This document shows, piece by piece, positions 29,237-32,060 of a DNA stretch of 32,060 bases. The translations under genes and the position numbers were made by a program. Source of the stretch: a virus; IMG/VR virus record IMGVR_UViG_3300039046_000040, positions 1 to 32,060 of that record. One strand, given 5' to 3'. Each line of letters opens with the position of its first letter. The first letter of the stretch is position 1. Below the pieces are notes generated by a model. That model searched no databases and was not told the DNA's origin. It was given only the letters and a program-made list of their open reading frames with translations.

Positions 29237-29489
29237 AATATCTGTTAAAGTATCAAAAAGATTAGGAACATTAGCAAAAAAAAATAAAATAAAAAAATCA
29301 TCTTTAATGAAAGTGTATAGAAGAGGATTAGGTGCCGCTGTAGGATCAGGAACAAGGCGAGGCATGAACCCAAGTAGTTGGGCATCAGCAAGAGTCAATT
29401 CATTTATTAAAATAGTTAAAGGTAGAAAAAGAATCAAGCATGATCCTGTTCTTGCTAAAATGGAAAGAAAGAGAAGGCGTAAAAGATGA
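29229..29489 (+). CDS. Basic protein, DUF5824-like
   Basis: This 86-aa protein is strongly basic. The segment VYRRGLGAAVGSGTRRGMNPSSWASARVNSFIK (about 29-61) matches the DUF5824 pattern (K-R-G-x-x-A-x-x-x-G-x-R-x-G...Q/S-x-W-A-x-A-R-V-x-S-F-I). The end is KRRRKR. It is coupled to its neighbours (8-base overlap upstream). Role unknown. It occurs in many marine phages. Confidence 0.65.
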   Translation: MARISVKVSKRLGTLAKKNKIKKSSLMKVYRRGLGAAVGSGTRRGMNPSSWASARVNSFIKIVKGRKRIKHDPVLAKMERKRRRKR

Positions 29490-29659
29490 AAGTCAAAGGC
29501 GTATCTGTCAATGGATTAAATAAAAGACAGGTGTCTGCTATGAGAAGGCACGCTAAGCATCACACTAGAAAGCATTTAAGGGCAATGGTAACAGCAATGA
29601 GAAAAGGCAGTACATTTACTCAATCACATAAAGTGGCAATGAAAAAAGTTGGTGTATAA
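29486..29659 (+). CDS. 57-aa His/Arg-rich basic protein
   Basis: ATG 29486 overlaps the stop of the DUF5824-like gene (ATGA), and the frame ends on TAA that overlaps the next ATG. The 57 residues include NGLNKRQVSAMRRHAKHH, RKHLRAMVTAMRKGSTFTQ and a KKVGV end. Clustered His and Arg suggest nucleic-acid binding, and the sequence resembles short basic proteins seen beside terminase genes in marine phages. It fits the coupled gene order exactly. Confidence 0.6.
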   Translation: MKVKGVSVNGLNKRQVSAMRRHAKHHTRKHLRAMVTAMRKGSTFTQSHKVAMKKVGV

Positions 29660-29853
29660 TGCCAAGAAAGAAAAAAAAGATGAATAGAAAAGTTGCTAAG
29701 GTAAAAGGGTTTAAAAGCGTTCCTAAGAAATATGTTTCTGGATTAAAAGGATCAAAAAGAACTGCAAGAGCAAAAGATATTGCTAAAATGCAAAGATTAT
29801 ATAAAGCAGGTAAAAAGGTTCCTAGGTCATTATTTAAAAGAGTATTTAGTTGA
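29659..29853 (+). CDS. 64-aa basic protein
   Basis: This 64-aa protein is rich in Lys and Arg and has the segment KSVPKKYVSGLKGSKRTARAKDI (about 19-41), a recurrent pattern in small phage proteins whose role is unknown. Its stop overlaps the TTG start of the large terminase. It is the last of the small basic proteins before the terminase. Confidence 0.55.
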   Translation: MPRKKKKMNRKVAKVKGFKSVPKKYVSGLKGSKRTARAKDIAKMQRLYKAGKKVPRSLFKRVFS

Positions 29854-31052
29854 TTAACTGGACACTAGACAAGACAAGAAAAAGTATTCTGCAAGACAAT
29901 TCACGATTTAAAGTGTTAGTTTGCGGTAGACGATGGGGCAAGACTGTATTAAGTTTGATGTACTTAATGAAAGATGCCTTTGAATCTAATGAAAGAAGAT
30001 GGTTTATCACACCTACATACAGACAAGGTAAGATGATTGTATTTCCAATACTAAGGCAGATGTTTTCTAATTTTGAGAATGCTAAATTAAATGAATCAGA
30101 AATGAGTGTTATATTTAATAATGGAGCAGAGTTATCTGTAAAAGGTGCAGATAATGAAAATAATTTAAGAGGTGTTGAATTAACAAGAGCGGTCATGGAT
30201 GAAATGGCTTATATTAAACCTCATGTATGGGAAGAAATTATTATGCCTATGTTAGCCACAACACAAGGCAAATGCCTTTTTATTGGTACTCCTAATGGAT
30301 ATGATGCTATGTATGATTTATATATGAAAGGACAATCAGAGCCAGAATGGAAGTCATGGCAGTTTACAACTTTGCAAGGCGGATTTGTACCAAAAGAAGA
30401 GGTAGAACTTGCAAAAAGAACAATGGATTCTGTTGTCTTTAAACAAGAATTTGAAGGTTCATTTGAAACAACTGGTAATAGAGCGGCATGGAATTTTGAC
30501 AGACAAACACATTGCAAAAAAGCAAAAGAATTATCTGGTAAGTTATGGTGGGGTTGTGATTTTAATGTTGATTATAATACTGCTGTGTTATGTACAGAAT
30601 ACACTGATGGCACATTACACTTTTACGATGAAGTTAGATTAAAGAATAGTAATACAGAAGAGCTGGCATTAGCTATGAAAAAGATTGCTCCTAATACTGA
30701 AGTGTATCCAGACCCAGCTGGTAAAGCAAGAAGTACAACATCAAGACGAAGTGATCACCAAATACTAAGAGACCATGGATTTTTAATTAGGGCGAAAAAG
30801 TCACATCCTAGTCATATAGACAGGTTAAACTCGTTAAATAGAAAGTTAAAAGATGCTGAGGGTAACATTGGTATGACAATAGATCCTAAATGTATTTATT
30901 TAATAAAAGATTTAGAACAATGCCAACGGGATAAAAGAGGAGGTCTGGCAAAAGATAACATGGAATTAACTCATGCTTTGGATGCTTGCAGTTACGGAAT
31001 TGAATATAAGTTTCCAATAAGAAGGATGATTGGTTCATCAATGAAATGGTAA
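29850..31052 (+). CDS. terL: Terminase large subunit
   Basis: This 400-aa protein starts at TTG (29850), overlapping the previous stop. The first in-frame ATG lies past the Walker A motif, so the TTG is correct. ATPase motifs: CGRRWGKT (25-32), Walker B AVMDEM (114-119, Asp117, Glu118) and FIGTPNG coupling motif (144-150). The nuclease part holds Asp237 (WWGCDFNVDYN), Asp288 (VYPDPAGK) and Asp378 (HALDACSYG), a plausible RNase-H-like triad. It cuts and translocates DNA into procapsids. A headful cut would fit the circularly permuted ends. Confidence 0.93.
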   Translation: MINWTLDKTRKSILQDNSRFKVLVCGRRWGKTVLSLMYLMKDAFESNERRWFITPTYRQGKMIVFPILRQMFSNFENAKLNESEMSVIFNNGAELSVKGADNENNLRGVELTRAVMDEMAYIKPHVWEEIIMPMLATTQGKCLFIGTPNGYDAMYDLYMKGQSEPEWKSWQFTTLQGGFVPKEEVELAKRTMDSVVFKQEFEGSFETTGNRAAWNFDRQTHCKKAKELSGKLWWGCDFNVDYNTAVLCTEYTDGTLHFYDEVRLKNSNTEELALAMKKIAPNTEVYPDPAGKARSTTSRRSDHQILRDHGFLIRAKKSHPSHIDRLNSLNRKLKDAEGNIGMTIDPKCIYLIKDLEQCQRDKRGGLAKDNMELTHALDACSYGIEYKFPIRRMIGSSMKW

Positions 31053-31061
31053 GAGGCAAAT

Positions 31062-32060
31062 ATGTATAATTTTGGTAAATCAGTAAATAGAGTTGTTATC
31101 CCAGAGCTTTCAGAAATGACAGTTTTGCAAAGTATAAAGAAAGCAGGTCATAATAGAGTTGAGCAAGAAAACTATAATATGATGGAATCACTCGACTTTT
31201 ATTATAATGAAAATTTAGACAGTCACTTAGATCCTTGGTTTGCCAGTGAATCACTTAGTCAAGTGCCTCCGTTTATAAGTTCATGTGTTCCTAGATTTGC
31301 TAAGGCAAGAATGATGCTGTATAAACAACCGCCATTAAGATTAATTAATCGTGAGCAAAATGACTTATATAATGAAGTTGCATATAAGTTAAATACTAAA
31401 ACTCGAGAATATGCTGAATTAAGTTGGTTGCTTGGTTGTTGTTATATGAGAACAAGATATAATGAAAAAAAATTAAGATTAGAATATGAAATTTTACCAA
31501 AAGTGCATGAGTTTTATGTATATGGAGAAGATGAACCATTTGGTTATAGTTATGAAATAGAATCTATGGATGACTCAAATAAAAGGTATGTATTTTGGTC
31601 AGAGACAAGAGACGGAGTGCAAGGTATGCACTTTGAGTTTGATCAAAAAGGCAGAAGATACGCTGTAGGTTCAAATGTTGAAATGTTAAATCCTTATGAT
31701 ATTTTACCAATAAGTAAAGTAAAATTTTCTAAAAATAGTTACGATGTTACTAGAACCGCTTTGCATATAGCAATAGCAATGACTGAGATAGCATTAAGTG
31801 TACGATTTAGATTAGGACAAGCAGTATTTACAGGCATTGAAGATGGGCAAAGTAAACTGACTGCTGGGATTGATAATGCTTACATATTACCAGAAGGCGC
31901 CTCATTTAATTATGTATCGCCAGGAGGTAGTTTAGTTGAAATGATTGAAGCAACAAAATCAATGGCAAATCAAGTTGCAGAAAACAACCAGCTTAGAATT
32001 AGATGGGGTGATTCTGTAGGCAATGCACCATCTGGAGAAGCACTTAAAATATTAGAAATT
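31062..32060 (+). CDS. Portal protein, N-terminal part (gene continues at 3)
   Basis: The gene opens at ATG 31062, ten bases after the terminase, and is open to the window edge. The first 333 residues are seen here; 155 residues of the joined protein lie at the left edge (455 aa in total once the 98-bp overlap is counted once). It contains DPWFASESLSQVPPFISS, MMLYKQPPLRLINREQ, WLLGCCYMRTRYNE, LPKVHEFYVYGED, YDILPISKVKFSKNSYD and the helical stem region TALHIAIAMTEIALSVRF. This is the layout of SPP1/HK97-type portals. Confidence 0.88.
   Translation, partial: MYNFGKSVNRVVIPELSEMTVLQSIKKAGHNRVEQENYNMMESLDFYYNENLDSHLDPWFASESLSQVPPFISSCVPRFAKARMMLYKQPPLRLINREQNDLYNEVAYKLNTKTREYAELSWLLGCCYMRTRYNEKKLRLEYEILPKVHEFYVYGEDEPFGYSYEIESMDDSNKRYVFWSETRDGVQGMHFEFDQKGRRYAVGSNVEMLNPYDILPISKVKFSKNSYDVTRTALHIAIAMTEIALSVRFRLGQAVFTGIEDGQSKLTAGIDNAYILPEGASFNYVSPGGSLVEMIEATKSMANQVAENNQLRIRWGDSVGNAPSGEALKILEI
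31963..32060. repeat. Terminal overlap, right copy
   Basis: These bases repeat 1-98 with one mismatch (C at 31988 for T at 26). See the left copy. Removing one copy gives a unit genome of 31,962 bp with the portal gene intact. Confidence 0.95.

Noticed and set aside
1-32060. CRISPR array, integrase, insertion sequence or prophage attachment site
   Set aside because: No regularly spaced repeats, recombinase motifs or flanking host genes are visible. The genome appears strictly lytic.

Overview
The window is one complete phage genome. Positions 1-98 recur at 31963-32060 with a single synonymous mismatch, and the portal gene runs off the right end and resumes in frame at the left end. The molecule is therefore circular, or circularly permuted and assembled as a circle, with a unit length of about 31,962 bp. 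Every supported gene is on the + strand. The DNA is AT-rich and densely packed with overlapping or touching genes. I see no integrase, CI-like repressor, DNA polymerase, RNA polymerase, tRNA, insertion sequence or CRISPR. The picture is a small, probably strictly lytic siphovirus that relies on host polymerases. The tail-fibre style, the small basic proteins and the lysozyme-like protein resemble uncultured marine phages of AT-rich bacteria. The host cannot be read from the sequence.

Layout in genome order: packaging and head genes run from 28653 through the end and on to about 3.1 kb. They comprise small basic proteins, a DUF5681-type candidate small terminase, the large terminase (TTG start), the portal (across the junction), a head-morphogenesis protein, a head-tail candidate, a scaffold and the major capsid protein, followed by a clear intrinsic terminator. 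From 3.15 to 10.1 kb come small structural genes, a 1046-aa tail fibre with GIG-type repeats, a Cys-rich 12-residue micropeptide, a run of small membrane and coiled-coil proteins that look like a lysis cassette, and a lysozyme-like protein. From 10.1 to 19.85 kb come a zinc-ribbon metallophosphoesterase, neck genes, the tail tube, a pair of tail assembly chaperones joined by a canonical -1 frameshift heptamer (GGGAAAC), a tape measure of 600 aa (tail about 90 nm) and tail-tip proteins.

A 197-bp intergenic region with a perfect 13-bp inverted repeat separates this from the second operon (20.05-27.3 kb). That operon holds regulators, three tiny membrane proteins, an SSB-like protein ending in EDDLPF, an HNH protein, a replication-initiator-like protein, and then the most striking system: QueD, QueE, FolE, QueC, QueF and DpdA in one overlapping block. 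Together these should convert GTP to the 7-deazaguanine base preQ1 and exchange it for guanine in DNA, making the phage DNA resistant to host restriction. Several of these enzymes have atypical metal-site sequences: QueC lacks all four zinc cysteines, QueE has a stretched cysteine cluster, and QueD lacks two canonical histidines. A short third operon (27.4-28.54 kb: Myb-like regulator, DUF2786 protein) ends at an intrinsic terminator.

Other points of note are two long perfect inverted repeats with nested stems (one inside a coding region), a shared element AAGTT-N5-GTGAATA upstream of the second and third operons, a shared 13-bp AT-rich element upstream of the scaffold and packaging genes, and several short genes recovered by hand.
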